64,000 bases of DNA from Anthoceros angustus. Its lineage: Eukaryota > Streptophyta > Anthocerotopsida > Anthocerotales > Anthocerotaceae. A program made the position numbers and the translations under genes. This document shows positions 1 through 11,130 of the stretch, in pieces. A model generated the notes under the pieces. That model was not told the DNA's origin. It made no database searches and was given only the letters and a program-made list of their open reading frames with translations. How positions within the stretch are numbered: position 1 is the first letter of the stretch; each line of letters opens with the position of its first letter. Location of the stretch: the NCBI GenBank assembly GCA_010909165.1, contig MU008152.1, forward strand, positions 434,001 through 498,000, read 5' to 3'.

Positions 1-600
1 GTCCGCCCCGCCGTGGCCACTCAAGTCGGCCGCCATGGACACAGACGTGATTCGACGACATTGAGGCCGCCGCCACCGGAGGCCCCTTAAGCGCAGGCAT
101 GCCGCGGCCCCTGAAGCTGGCTGAGCTCACCAAGCAACAGCGCAAGCTAATCCTGGGATGCCATGGAAACCCGCGGGCAAGGCATCGGGAGCGGCTGCAC
201 GGGGGCTCGCGTCCCGCGGAGAGAGAGCAAACCGTGTGATTCCCTGACTCTTATCAGACAACCCTAAAAACACCATGTCCACGTAGCACACGGATAACGA
301 ACGCGTAAACACCAATCGCCTGACCCCAAGCCACGACCTCCACTACCCTGGCAGCAGCCAGGAACGCTTGAACTACTCACCGCGCGGGTCACAACAAGGA
401 GCGGCCTGCTTCCGCCATCCGCCATTGCCTTTGCTGATCACACTGCGGTCTGGGAGTAGATTACGTACCTTAGGGAGCAGAGCAACAAATCAGCCACCTG
501 GAAAGCATGTTGCCAAGGGCGGTCATCTTGCTGTGTGTGCATTTGTGGGTGAAGTGGTCAGTGGTCACCAAATTTGTCTCATAAATGCAGAACATCCAGT
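1..600. other. No supported gene
   Basis: No recognisable gene. A 46-codon + strand frame opens at 99 (MPRPLKLAELTKQQRKLILG...) and stops at 238, but it has no family match I know and no partner exon that I can place. A 93-codon + frame at 368-649 has no recognisable motif either. Confidence 0.4.
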
Positions 601-604
601 TCCT

Positions 605-985
605 GTAGGTAGTTGCCACCGCTGTAGCCGGAAGGCTTATACCCTTTGAAGAGCCAGTGCCTCACTGGGCTGCCCTTAGCACAAAGTCGTCATGGTGCAA
701 CGGAGGCTGCACCAATTCGCACAAAGTTATTATGGTACAACTGAGGCCGCACCAATTCATTGTTGGCCATTGGTAACCAAAAAACAAAAAGTATTATCTC
801 CTTCTAAAGCCTCTCTATCCACAAACTTCAAATCTGGATTCAGTGTTGATTGAGTCCAGACTAACCACAATTTGCACTTCAAATCCTTCCCATCGCCTCT
901 CAATGAGACAACATGATTGCTGCCCTGCGGAGGGAAGGGTGGTAGGCATTCTACTGATCCCTTAAACCCTTCAAGCACTGTGTTG
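605..985 (+). repeat. Relic of a GH9 3' flank
   Basis: This stretch resembles the flank downstream of the GH9 pseudogene (about 2985-3290) and the matching flank of the inverted copy (about 9000-9300). Shared landmarks in order are the GAGCCAGTGCCTC segment, a TGGTACAACTGAGGC segment, the TTGGCCATTGG segment and the TCTAAAGCCT-TCTATCCA segment. It suggests that another GH9 copy once stood just left of it. Inferred by eye from shared order, not from an alignment. Confidence 0.55.
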
Positions 986-1265
986 AAGGCCATTCAGGCA
1001 AACGCTGATGTTGCAAGATAGCTTCATATCTGGCTGAGCTCCCGGCAGGGCATAAGGCAGCAAGTCCCTCGTCTATCAATACCGTGTTATGCAAGTTTGC
1101 ATTTGAAAATTATTCAACATCCCGACATCAACATCAATATTCTGAACAGACATAAGCTTGAACAGACGGTTTCCGTGTTTCTGCCAGATCAGCCTCTGCT
1201 AAAGTTGCAGATGATGCCTGGTTTAGTTTGCACTTTGAGTCAACTGGGCTGGCTGCAATGCTGGT

Positions 1266-2857
1266 GCTGGTGCAAGAAGCTTCGGTGCAGCCGAGTACCT
1301 GGAAGCCCTGTCCAAGGCCATCCTCTTCTACGAGGGGCACCGATCTGGGCCGCAGCCCACGTCCCAGAGATTTACGTGGAGGGGGGATTCTGGCTTGACT
1401 GACGGCTCCTCCTCCAGCGTAGATTGTGGGAGGATACTACGACGCTGGCGACAATGTGAAGTTCGGCCTGCCCATGGCCTTCACCATCACGCTGCTGTCG
1501 TGGACGGTGATCGAGAAGGGCAAGGAGCTGGCTGCAGCGGGAGAGATGACGCACGCACAAGACGCCATCCGTTGGGGGACTGACTATCTGCTCAAAGCTC
1601 ACACAGGGCCAAGCGAGCTGTACGTTCAAGTGGCGGATCCGACGCCACCAACCCAGGCTCCGATGCTGCTGCGGAAACGGCTGCCGCTCTGGCTGCTGCC
1701 TCCATTGTGTTCCAAGCCACTGATGCCCAGTACTCTGCTACGCTTTTGGCGAGCACCACTGAGCTCTTCTCGTTTGCGGATGGGTACAGAGCGGCATACA
1801 GCGACGGGTCGCTCAAGTCGCAAGTGTGCCCATTATACTGCTCCTACTCGGGCTTCAAGGATGAGCTGCTATGGGGAGCAGCCTGGCTGTACTAGGCATC
1901 CAGGGACCACAAGTACCTGCAATACCTTGTGGACAACGGCGAGGAGTTGGGTGGCGCCACCACCTCCGCCCCCACACTCAGCTGGGATAACAAATACGCG
2001 GGCGCTCAGGTCCTGGCTGCCCAATTCTTACTTGCTGGCAAGGCCGATGGTCTGCAGGGCTACAAACGGCAAGCCGATGCATTCGTGTGCGGCATCATGC
2101 CAGGCGTCTCTGCAGCCAAGTATACTCCTGGTACGTAATGCTTCTACATTCATCTGCATCCCATTCCTGGCCCTGTTGAAGATTGAATGAATGCTCAGTA
2201 GTCTGCTTTCAGATCATATATGTCAAAGCTGATTGCATTGTGAACCTGTGTGTCGTGTGCTGCAGGCGGACTCTTCTATTTCGCGGCAGGCAGCAATCTG
2301 CAGTACGTGATCGCATCTTCCTTTCTCCTCGTCGTCTACGCCAAGTACCTGGATGCATCGCAGCAGACAGTCACCTGTGGCACCACGGCCATCACTCCCG
2401 CCCAGCTCTGTGCGCAGGCCGAAACCTATGATATTGGGCTCCTGCTGCACTGCGCAGTGATGGAATCTGCACTGTTTTTGCTTGTTGAGTCCAAAATCTG
2501 ATCACTTTCTCATGACCTTTATTGCCAGCCTGCTACAGGTGGACTACATTCTGGGAGACAATCCTCAGAGCATGTCGTACATGGTGGGATTTGGATCCAG
2601 TCCCCCAACGGGTTCACCATCGTGCTGCTTCAGTGCCGTGCATCAAGACTCACCCTGCCGAGATCGCCTGCTCTGACAGCTTCTCCTACTACCAGGCCAG
2701 CACTTCTGACCCCAACCAGCTGACAGGCGGCATTGTAGGAGGACCCGATGAGGCCGATGCTTATGGCGACGACCGCAGCAACTACGGGCAGGCTGAGCCC
2801 ACCACCTACATCAACGCCGGCATGGTCGGCCTCTTGGCACACCTTGCTGCAGCCTGA
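1266..2857 (+). pseudogene. GH9 endo-beta-1,4-glucanase pseudogene
   Basis: Glycoside hydrolase family 9 enzymes (plant cellulase/endoglucanase class) cut beta-1,4-glucan and are usually secreted or membrane-anchored. Visible family blocks in order: the N-terminal AILFYEGHRSG and TWRGDSGL stretch (about 1310-1405), GGYYDAGDN with the catalytic Asp region (1425-1455), the SYMVGFGSS signature (2575-2605), and DDRSNYGQAEPTTYINAG with the catalytic Glu region (2769-2820), ending at a TGA at 2855-2857. Two introns are evident (after 2131; 2265 and 2537 are acceptors). Damage: a roughly 2-nt loss near 1423, a 67-nt deletion near 1640 relative to the inverted copy, an in-frame TAG near 1893, loss of the second intron donor near 2428, and a 2-nt loss near 2603. 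It cannot encode a full enzyme. No signal peptide is preserved. Confidence 0.85.
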
Positions 2858-2984
2858 TGCTCTTCACACTGTGAAGTGGTCAGTGGAAGATTACCACCCA
2901 AGCTTGTATCATATGGTTAGAACGTTCATTGATTAAGTCGAGTTACTACTATAGGCAGTTGCTAGTGCTAGCGCTGTGGCCGGG

Positions 2985-4890
2985 ATGCGTATACCCAGCG
3001 AGGAATCTTGAGCCAGTGCCTCCCTGGGCTGCCGTTAGCAGATCACTCATTCTTTCTACAGTTTCGTTGTCCTGGTACAACAACTGAGGCAGCACCACTT
3101 CGTTCTTGGCCATTGGCAATAAACAAGTAGATGCATCATCTTCATCTAAAGCCTATCTATCCAGTCTACCCACCATCGTCACTTCAAAACCTTTCCATGG
3201 CGGCTTTGAACACTGAAACCTCATAATGGCAGCCCATCAAGAACAAGGGCGGTGGGAACTCTTATCATCCCTTAAACCCTTCAAGAAGTGTATGGATTCA
3301 CCTGCGAAACTTTGTTAGGTTGCACTGTTAAAGCTTGCGGCCAGGCACACTCTGATGCCTTCGATTTGGCTGTATTTCCTACTTTTCGCCTGGGGGCACG
3401 GCCCCCTGGCCTGGTGCCCCGTCGTGGGTTGTTCCCTTTCGCCCAGGGCCACGAACTACGTCATCCAGAAAACATTACACAGGCTTATCCAAATAAATAG
3501 ACACATTTATAAGAACGTCGTGATTAGATCGATACTTAGATGGGGTGCCTAAAGGGAGTGGATGCCCATGTGCAAGTAGCTTGGGAAATCTCGTTCTTTC
3601 TATAAAGTCTCCACATTCCCTTTTAGCCTAGGGCCACGAACTACGTCACCCAGAAAATATTACACAGGCTTATCCAAATAAATAGACACACATTTATAAG
3701 GACGTCGTGATTAGATCGATACTTAAATGGGGTGCCTAAAGGGAGTGGATGCCCTTGTGGAAGTAGCTTAGGCACACCATGGTACAAGTTGTTAAGTACC
3801 TTGTCCATAACGGAAATCCGTCTCATAACGGAAATCCGTCCTTAGTGGACTTCAATAAAATTCTTCTTCTTCTTACGTGTTTGCAGCTAGAGTTTAGGAA
3901 AAGCGTCCGAGGGCAATCGGAGCGGCCGTTCAACGATATACCGCAGGCCTATCGAGAGACAAGCGTTGGTTGCGGCCGCTTGACAGGAACAACGAGAAAG
4001 GCACAGGCGTGCTTCCGTCGTTTTTCCCTCCCGCCGCCGCTTTGATGGATGTTCCAACCTCCGTGCTGGTCCTCCCTTCTTCCGAACTCCCTGTTCCGCA
4101 GACAAAGCCATCCGTTCCAGGCTTAGTCCATCCGTTGGAATACGATGCCAAACCATCAAACGGGCCACAGATTGCAGCTGAAAACCAGACAGCAAAAGGC
4201 TCTTCACAAGCCACAAAACAGAGGACACCGGGCTCAGAACAGCAAACCCCGCACCTGTGTTTCCCCTTCCGCTGGTGTGTCGACTCCATTAGACTCGCCA
4301 GCATACTGCTCCTGTGCCGGGGTCTGCTTGGCACACATCTACCAGCGTTAGCCAAGGGATAACACATTTGCATAGCGCACACTGGGGTCCATTTGCAACA
4401 AACAAAACATCACCAATGACTTCCTGTATGTGGACAAACTTCAAGTCTGGACTAGATGTTTTATTCAGTCCAGTCTACCAACAATTGTCAGTTCAAAACC
4501 TTTCCATGGCGGCTTTGAACACTGAAACCTCATGATGGCAGCCCTTCAAGAACAAGAGCGGTGGGAACTCTCATCATCCCTTACACTCTTCAAGAAGTGT
4601 ATTGGTCCCCTGCGAAATGTTGTTAGTTGCACTGTTAATGCTTGCGGCCAGGCACACTCTGATGCCTTCGATTTGGCTGTATTTCCTTCCTATCGCCTAG
4701 GGCCACGAAGTACGTCACCCAGAAAACATTACACAGGCTTATCGTGTTTGCAGACAGAGTTAAGGAAAGGCGTCCGAGAGCAATCGGAGCGGCCGTTCAA
4801 CGATATACTGCAGGCCTCCCGAGAGACAAGCGTTGGTTTTCGGCCGCTTGACAGGAACAGCGAGAAAGGCACAGGTGGGCAGCTTGGCAA
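2985..4890 (+). repeat. Tandemly repeated downstream flank of GH9
   Basis: The segment from about 3190 (CATGGCGGCTTTGAACACTG) to about 3470 recurs from about 4503. A further block, beginning GTGTTTGCAG and containing the NotI-like GCGGCCGC area, is present at about 3878-4000 and again at 4744-4870. Between them a roughly 187-bp unit containing CACGAACTACGTCA and a GATCGATACTTA box is repeated at about 3449 and 3636. The ORFs seen here on both strands show no known family and change frame between copies, so I treat them as non-coding repeats. Confidence 0.6.
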
Positions 4891-5142
4891 GGAGCAGGGC
4901 AGAGGCCAGAGACGGAACAAGAAAACAGAAAAGGGAATGATTTTGAATAAAATGATCACCGTCAGGAGAGGGCCATACAGATGCGGCTGTGACAAGCAGA
5001 GCCAAGATGGAGATATAAGACACGATAACGATAGCCGGTGGATTGATTCTGGATTTACAAGGACTCCGGTGAGCCTGAGGAGTCGGAGGCTACAATGGTA
5101 ATCCACCGGGTGCGTGCCAGGAGCCAGGCTCCAGGCACGCTC

Positions 5143-5148
5143 TTTATT
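5143..5148 (-). terminator. Poly(A) signal AATAAA of the minus-strand Cys-rich peptide gene
   Basis: On the minus strand an AATAAA hexamer lies about 90 nt past the TGA of the small Cys-rich gene. This is a normal distance for a plant cleavage/polyadenylation signal. Confidence 0.5.
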
Positions 5149-5237
5149 GTGCCCATGTCAAGCTACGCGCAATTAAGACATGGCTCCCCTCCCCTCCCCG
5201 TCCCTTCCCTTCCCTGCCCAGCTGCTGCTGGAGCACA

Positions 5238-5474
5238 TCACTTGCAGTCGCACTTGTTTGCATCGTCGTCGCACTTGCTGCAGTCGGGGTCGCCAGACAT
5301 GGCGGCCAGCACGTTCTCGCTGCAGCCCACAAATTTGAAAGCTCAAACAATCGTCAAGTCACTCGGCTCAGCTGCAAAATGGACGAAGCTACCAACAGAG
5401 ACGCGGCCTACGCATCCAAGCAAGCACACAAGAGGAGGAACTGGCCCAAGAACTCACAACACGACAGAGGCCAT
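5238..5474 (-). CDS. Metallothionein-like Cys-rich small peptide, copy 1 (two exons)
   Basis: Proposed exons are 5458-5474 (17 nt, ATGGCC start) and 5238-5319 (82 nt, TGA stop), joined by a GTGAGT donor and a GCTGCAG acceptor, giving 32 residues. The second exon encodes SGDPDCSKCDDDANKCDCK, with the cysteine pattern C-x2-C-x6-C-x-C at the very C terminus. It is almost identical to the tail of the + strand gene at 7337-7562, including the split after 17 coding nucleotides. Metal binding is inferred from the cysteine spacing and acidic/Lys-rich composition; I do not recognise a named plant metallothionein class. The short first exon is the weak part of the model: it rests on matching the paralogue's structure. 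The alternative is a single-exon peptide starting at the internal Met before SGDPD. Confidence 0.6.
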
Positions 5475-7215
5475 TGCGAATTGGAAGAGGAGCTGAAAGG
5501 GCGCAGAGAGCGTGTCGGAAGCTTGGTGAGAGCGAGAGGACTGTGATGGCTTGCTCAAGTGGCTCGCTTCCAGCGCGCATTTCTAGCCCGGAGAAGGCGG
5601 GAATCGCCGCGGGCAGGCGAAACCCGGCGAAGGAATCTGAGACGGTGGCGAGTCCAAGTTGGCGATGGGGTGTGTCCCGGTCGTGGAGGTAGCTGGGGGC
5701 CTCGTGGGCGAAGGACGCCGGCACGGGCTCGGCCCCACTAGTACTCTGCCCCCGCACTGGTTGCGCCGCCCTCCAATCGGAGAATGCGCCATTTAGCCGT
5801 GCGATTGCTCGGGGGTCGCGCAAAGTTGCGTGCCCGACACACGCCGAACTGCGCAAGTCTTGTGTCCTGCTGGCCTGGCCAGTTCGTTGCAGCTTGCTCC
5901 TTCTTGAGCCATGGCCGCCGGCTACGGAACGTAGATTTGTTTGTATGTCGACGATTTCACATACAGCTTCAGGGGCCAGGGTTTCAGACCGGCTACTCTA
6001 TGATTGTTCTAGCTTTCACTCGAAGCATCGATAGCGGACTGAAAATCGCTCTTGTCGTGCGACTTCTAGGGCATACAGGCCCAGTGACGTGATGACCAGT
6101 GCTTTGGCTGACAATTCTTCTCATCCAGACCTTGCAGACATTATGTGCAGCTCTCAATATCTCAGGCTAAACACCCAAGAGTCTCAAAAGAGTCCTCCTC
6201 ACATCAAGGGCTGACTCACATCAGCCCCATCCATATCTAGCACACTTGTATCTTGAAATCTATGTACCTTGGGTTTTACAGAGGCTGTACTGGGAAATAT
6301 AATGCTTCCAGAACTTCATGTCATCATCCTGCTTTTGGTAAAACGGAGGCTTTCAGGAGCATCCTTGGCACCAGTGGCAAGCTTTGTAGTAGTTTGGACA
6401 TGCGTAACACCTCATGGACAACTTTCAATGGCGATTGGCTGCGAGTTAAAAGTTCCACGTACTCCATGGACGAAGATGCACAGACAAAGGTGTACCTTCA
6501 GTTGACCTGGGTCCCTCAGCTGGAAAGGGTGCAAAGCAGTGGCTTCCACGGCAAGATTTGCAAGACACTTGGAAACAAATGTATGCACGCCGTAGTTGAA
6601 AGTGTGTTGTGTACAACGCACTACATACTGCATACACTACTGATGAGGACAATGTGTCCATCACACCATCTGGAAGTGTGGGATTGGTGTAGTTAACCAA
6701 GTTGGAGGGCTGCTGACGGCACTGCACCAAGTGCTTCGTGCTGCTACTCGCCAAGGGCTTGCAAAGGCGATTCCGGGAAACTTCCCAGATTCCCAAGTGG
6801 TAGCGCACTGACGTTTGATGCTTGCAAGCGTCCAAGCGGACACGAAATGAATCGCTCGGCCCCACGTGAAGTGCGGGCCAGCTACTTGCTACGCACACAA
6901 GCCGGGCAAAGGCAGACATCGCATGACGTACGTGTCAGTGCTCAAATTTGGCAAGCTGGGATCAGGCTCCTGGCTGTGATGAGCACCTAGACTAGTGAAG
7001 GACTGCGGGTGTGGAATCCCAGCCTCTCAGGTGGTCCTGGAGCCAATCCCTGGCGTCGTGCACGCCGGCACAGATCGCCGCCTAGGACGTCGGTGGTGGT
7101 TGCAACTTGCAACTTGGGCCAAGCCATCTGGACGACAAATTCCAAATCAGCTAAGCCAAGTGTAGCTGCCGGGGCCCAGGGGCCAGAGCCCGACCGATTT
7201 CAGGCCTCGCTTTTG
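5475..7215. other. Spacer between the two Cys-rich peptide genes
   Basis: About 1.7 kb with no recognisable gene. The two small genes are transcribed away from each other, so this region should hold both promoters. Longer frames at 6253-6696 (+) and 6446-6919 (-) overlap each other and show no family features. Confidence 0.4.
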
Positions 7216-7217
7216 AG

Positions 7218-7224
7218 TATAAAG
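7218..7224 (+). promoter_or_regulatory. Candidate TATA box for the + strand Cys-rich gene
   Basis: TATAAAG lies 119 nt upstream of the ATG at 7337 and is followed by a pyrimidine-rich leader (about 7240-7330). This fits a plant promoter with a start site near 7250. Confidence 0.55.
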
Positions 7225-7336
7225 GAGCGGCAGCCACTCGCCTCTTCCTACACTTGCAATTTGTCTGCCCACCGCCTTTGCCTTCCCTGCTCCAATTTCG
7301 GGCTCGTCTCTTGCGTCTCAGCCCCGCAGCAGCCTC

Positions 7337-7562
7337 ATGGCCTCCGGAAACGTGTATGTGCTGCACCGCTCATGCCGAGAGTGACTGGGCTGGCAAATGG
7401 GTTTCCTCTCTTTTCTTGAGCATGGCGATTTGGAGAGAGTCCACTCAATTTTTGTGCTGGTGTGTTTGCAGCAACACGAGCTTTGTCCTGGCGGCGGTGG
7501 CCGGGGGTGACCCCGACTGCAGCAAGTGCAACGACGATGCCAACAAGTGCGACTGCAAGTGA
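7337..7562 (+). CDS. Metallothionein-like Cys-rich small peptide, copy 2 (two exons)
   Basis: Exon 1 is 7337-7353 (ATGGCCTCCGGAAACGT) with a GTATGT donor. Exon 2 is 7472-7562 after a TTTGCAG acceptor, ending in TGA. The product is 35 residues: a short hydrophobic stretch (FVLAAVAGG) then DPDCSKCNDDANKCDCK. The four cysteines are packed in the last 14 residues as C-x2-C-x6-C-x-C. The model keeps phase 2 at the junction, just as in the inverted paralogue at 5238-5474, and a TATA box sits upstream. Likely role: binding of metal ions, by analogy with metallothioneins only. The acceptor and the second exon are well supported; exon 1 is inferred. Confidence 0.65.
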
Positions 7563-8343
7563 AGTGCGCAAATGCGCACGCGTCACCATGGAGGCGGATT
7601 TCAACTGGATGAACATGCTCCTCAACGCTGGAAAATTCTGCCTCCAGCCTGCTGCTGAAGTGGAAAATTTGGAAGTATGCATGTGCAAATGGCCTGTGTG
7701 AATCTTTCGGAAAACATATCTTGCTGGAGTTGTCAATAGAGGCCTCTTCACTGTCGGGTAGCCTATTTGCAGGATCTCACAGCTCGCAACTTGGATTGCT
7801 TGATGAGAAGGGGATTGTTGTCTTCACATTTGTAACTCATCAGATATATCAAAAGCCAAAAGTCTTTCCGTTTGGCTACTTGTTTGGCTCGATTTGAAAC
7901 AACACAACTCTTCACCAATCCCTACTGGAAATCCTTTGCCATGACATTCCCCGTCCCAGAGGTTTTTTTAATCAACTGACTTGAACACACTTATTAAGAG
8001 CTGTCTGCCTAACTGCAGAACATAGTTACACGGCAACCCATATCCTCGATGTATAATTTTGGCATCCCTGCTTGCATAACACTGTTTTAATAGACGAGGG
8101 ACTTTCTGCATCATGCCCTGTTGGGAGCATCTTGATGTCATGGCATTCCATGTCACCTCCGGGGCCCAAATCGATCGATGTAACGGTCTTGACGCCATGG
8201 GTGCGAAGTCAGCTTGGAGCAGCAGACTGCCAACAAAGGCGATAGCGACCACGGGCAGTACTGGAGAGAACGTTCTGAGTAGGACAGTTACCAAGTTCGT
8301 GGCCCCTGAGGGTAAGTACGAAGCACAGCCAAATATGAAACTA
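7563..8343. other. 3' flank of the Cys-rich gene
   Basis: No gene recognised. Short frames on both strands (for example 8113-8451 +, 7968-8351 -) have no motif and run into the MITE. Confidence 0.4.
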
Positions 8344-8878
8344 CAGTCCACCCCCCCTAATTGGGACTGGTTCGGAGTGCCTTTAGAGGTCCCATTAAGG
8401 GAAGTGTCCCGATTGTATTTTTCCTATTTAAAAATAATAAAAATGTTATAAACTTAAAAAATCAAAAAATACCCCAAAAAAGAAAATTTAAATTTTGATT
8501 GATAGGTTTCACTAAAAATAACTTTTACCAGTTCTTTATATAGTTGTTTGAAAGCTAGCACTCTCTCTAAGCAGCATCAAAAAACCTCTATCTATCATAA
8601 AGGAAAAAGCTTAGTTTAAGAGTCTTCAATCACACCTAAAAGTCTATTGTGCTCTCAAATAATGGAATTTTTTTTCTTTTTTTAAATTTTTTTAGTAAAA
8701 AAATTAGAAATCCCATTTAGGGAGGTGAAACTAACATGAATGTATGTTTCAAAAGGTCCCAATTATCATTTAGGGAAAAGTCCCATTTATTACATTGTAA
8801 ACTAAAGGGAGTAGGATGGGAGGTCCCATTTAGAGAGGAATCCCATTTATAGAATTCCCAATTAGGGGGGGCCGACTG
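8344..8878. mobile_element. Tc1/mariner-type MITE
   Basis: A 535-bp element bounded by near-perfect 22-bp terminal inverted repeats. The left end starts CAGTCCACCCCCCCTAATTG, and the right end, read on the other strand, starts CAGTCGGCCCCCCCTAATTG. TA dinucleotides flank both ends (8342-8343 and 8879-8880), the target duplication expected for Tc1/mariner/pogo elements. The interior is very AT-rich, carries several GTCCCATTTAGGG-like subterminal copies and encodes nothing, so it must have been moved by a transposase made elsewhere. Confidence 0.85.
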
Positions 8879-8899
8879 TATCTTGCAACATAAGACTTT

Positions 8900-9400
8900 G
8901 CCTGGCTGCAGCTTTCCATGTCACAAGCATCAAGAGTGAAACTTAGAATTTGAAGGGGATACGAGACAGTACTTGAAGGGTTTAAGGGATCAAGAGCCCA
9001 CCACCCTTCTCCTTGCACGGCTGCAATCATGTAGTCTCGTTAAAGCTGCCATCATATGGACAGGTTTTGAACTGGAAAGTGTGGTCAGACTGGACTGGAC
9101 AAAAGATCAGTCCAGATTTGAACTTTATGGATTGGTAGGCTCTTGATCGGGATGATGCATTTAATTATTGCCAAGAGCCAAGAATGAAATAGTGCAGCCT
9201 CAGTTGTACCATGATAAATTTGAACTACAGAAAGAATGAGTAATTTGCTAAGGCAGCACAGGGAGGCACTGGCACTTCAAAAGGTAAAGGCCTCCCGGCC
9301 ACAGCGCTCGTAGCTACAGTAACTCGACTTGATAAATGTTCTACACATATGATACAAGCTTGGGTACGGTGACCTTACCACTGACAACTTCACAGGTTGA
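8900..9400 (-). repeat. 3' flank of the inverted GH9 copy
   Basis: Read on the minus strand this matches the flank downstream of the + strand GH9 pseudogene (about 2870-3290), including AAGCTTGTATCATATG, the GCGCTGTGGCCGGGA segment and the CTCATTCTTTCT segment. It shows that the duplication that made the inverted copy extended past the coding region. Confidence 0.65.
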
Positions 9401-9406
9401 AGAGCA

Positions 9407-10787
9407 TCAGGCTGCAGCAAGGTGTGCCAAGAGGCCGACCATGCCGGCGTTGATGTAGGTGGTGGGCTCAGCCTGCCCGTAGTTGCTGCGGTCGTCGCCA
9501 TAAGCATCGGCCTCATCGGGTCCTCCCACAATGCCGCCTGTCAGCTGGTTGGGGTCAGAAGTGCTGGCCTGATAGTAGGAGAAGCTGTCAGAGTAGGCGA
9601 TCTCGGCAGGGTGAGTCTTGATGCACGGCACTGAAGCAGCAAGATGGTGAACCCGTTGGGGGAAGCTGGATCCAAATCCCACCATGTACGACATGCTCTG
9701 AGGATTGTCTCCCAGAATGTAGTCCACCTGTAGCAGGCTGGCAATAAAGGTCATGAGAAAGTGATCAGATTTTGGACTCAACAAGCAAAAACAGTGCAGA
9801 TTCCATCACTGCGCAGTGCAGCAGGAGCCCAATATCATCCAGACAGTACCTGGGTTTTGGCCTGCGCACAGAGCTGGGCGGGAGTGATGGCCGTGGTGCC
9901 ACAGGTGACTGTCTGCTGCGATGCATCCAGGTACTTGGCGTAGACGACGAGGAGAAAGGAAGATGCGATCAAGTACTGCAGATTGCTGCCTGCCGCGAAA
10001 TAGAAGAGTCCGCCTGCAGCACACGACACACAGGTTCACAATGCAATCAGCTTTGACATATATGATCTGAAAGCAGACTACTGAGCATTCATTCAATCTT
10101 CGACAGGGCCAGGAATGGGATGCAGATGAATGTAGAAGCATTACGGACCAGGAGTATACTTGGCTGCAGAGACGCCTGGCATGATGCCGCACACGAATGC
10201 ATCGGCTTGCCTGCACCCCATCGGCTTTGCCAGCAAGGAAGAATTGGGCAGCCAGGACCTGAGCGCCCGCGTATTTGTTATCCCAGCTGAGTGTGGGGGC
10301 GGAGGTGGTGGCGCCACCCAACTCCTCGCCGTTGTCCACAAGGCATTGCAGGTACTTGTGGTCCCTGGATGCCTTGTACAGCCAGGCTGTTCCCCATAGC
10401 AGCTCATCCTTGAAGCCCGAGTAGGAGCAGTAAAATGGGCACACTTGCGACTTGAGCGACCCGTCGCTGTATGCCGCTCTGCACCCCCACGCAAAAAAGA
10501 AGAGCTAAGTGGCGCTCGCCAAAAGCGTAGCAGAGTACTGGGCATCAGTGGCTTGGAACACAATGGAGGCAGCAGCCAGAGCGGCAGCCGTTTCCGCAGC
10601 AGCATCGGAGCCTGGGTTGGTGGCGTCAATCTTGTAGGCAGTGCGGTCAGTCTGCATGTCCTCGGGCCTTTGCCAGCACGTATGATCCTTGGTCGGATCC
10701 GCCACTTGAACGTACAGCTCGCTTGGCCCTGTGTGAGCTTTGAACAGATAGTCAGTCCCCCAACGGATGGCGTCTTGTGGTAGTGGC
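9407..10787 (-). pseudogene. Inverted GH9 endo-beta-1,4-glucanase pseudogene
   Basis: Minus-strand copy of the GH9 gene at 1266-2857. Three exons can be traced: about 10146-10787, 9850-10013 and 9407-9727, with GT-AG introns at the same places as the + copy. The DDRSNYGQAEPTTYINAG catalytic-Glu block is present, and this copy retains the WQRPEDMQ block lost from the + copy. It is 5' truncated: homology ends at CACAAGACGCCATCC near 10785, so the DAGDN catalytic block and everything before it are missing. Two further lesions are a TAG in place of a Glu codon (10505-10507) and an 11-nt loss near 10211 that shifts the frame. It is therefore a dead copy. Confidence 0.85.
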
Positions 10788-11130
10788 CGCCGGGGAGGAA
10801 ACAATCGTGGTCGGGCTGGCCCATTGAAGCGGAGGGGGCCTCGGCGTGGAGGGAGGAAAACTCGTGCCAGACGTAACCGCCGTGATGAAGAGCCTCAACG
10901 ACCTGAAGGTATGGGCTATGGTTCGATGACCATGACTACAAGTACAAATTTCATGGTGTTGGCTCCGAAGGGAAATTATGAGGAAATGGACTTTTATGTC
11001 TTGAAATGTATGGAACCTGTACAGAACTTGACGGCAGCCTTCAAGGATACTAATTGGGGAGGGGAGGAGTTTGAAGCAGGCACTATTGTTGTGAAAGCCT
11101 TCTACTATGAGCAGGTTCCTGACAGCATTG
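10767..11130 (+). CDS. Uncharacterised exon candidate (copy 1)
   Basis: A + strand frame from an ATG at 10767 whose first half is Arg-rich and antisense to GH9. From about residue 50 it becomes protein-like ([18 protein letters not shown], then [19 protein letters not shown]). It ends at a good GTATGT splice donor at 11131. Possible later exon sequence around 11260-11390 reads EWLAKVEHAKVKKLKTVMIE. I do not recognise the family. The frame is kept in the tandem copy at 12398-12761 with several amino-acid changes. It may be an exon captured by the duplication or merely an open frame; the real start is probably downstream of 10767. Confidence 0.35.

Noticed and set aside
4532-5101. 189-codon + frame
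   Set aside because: Part of the repeated flank of GH9; the sister repeat has stops and shifts in this frame, and no family is recognised.
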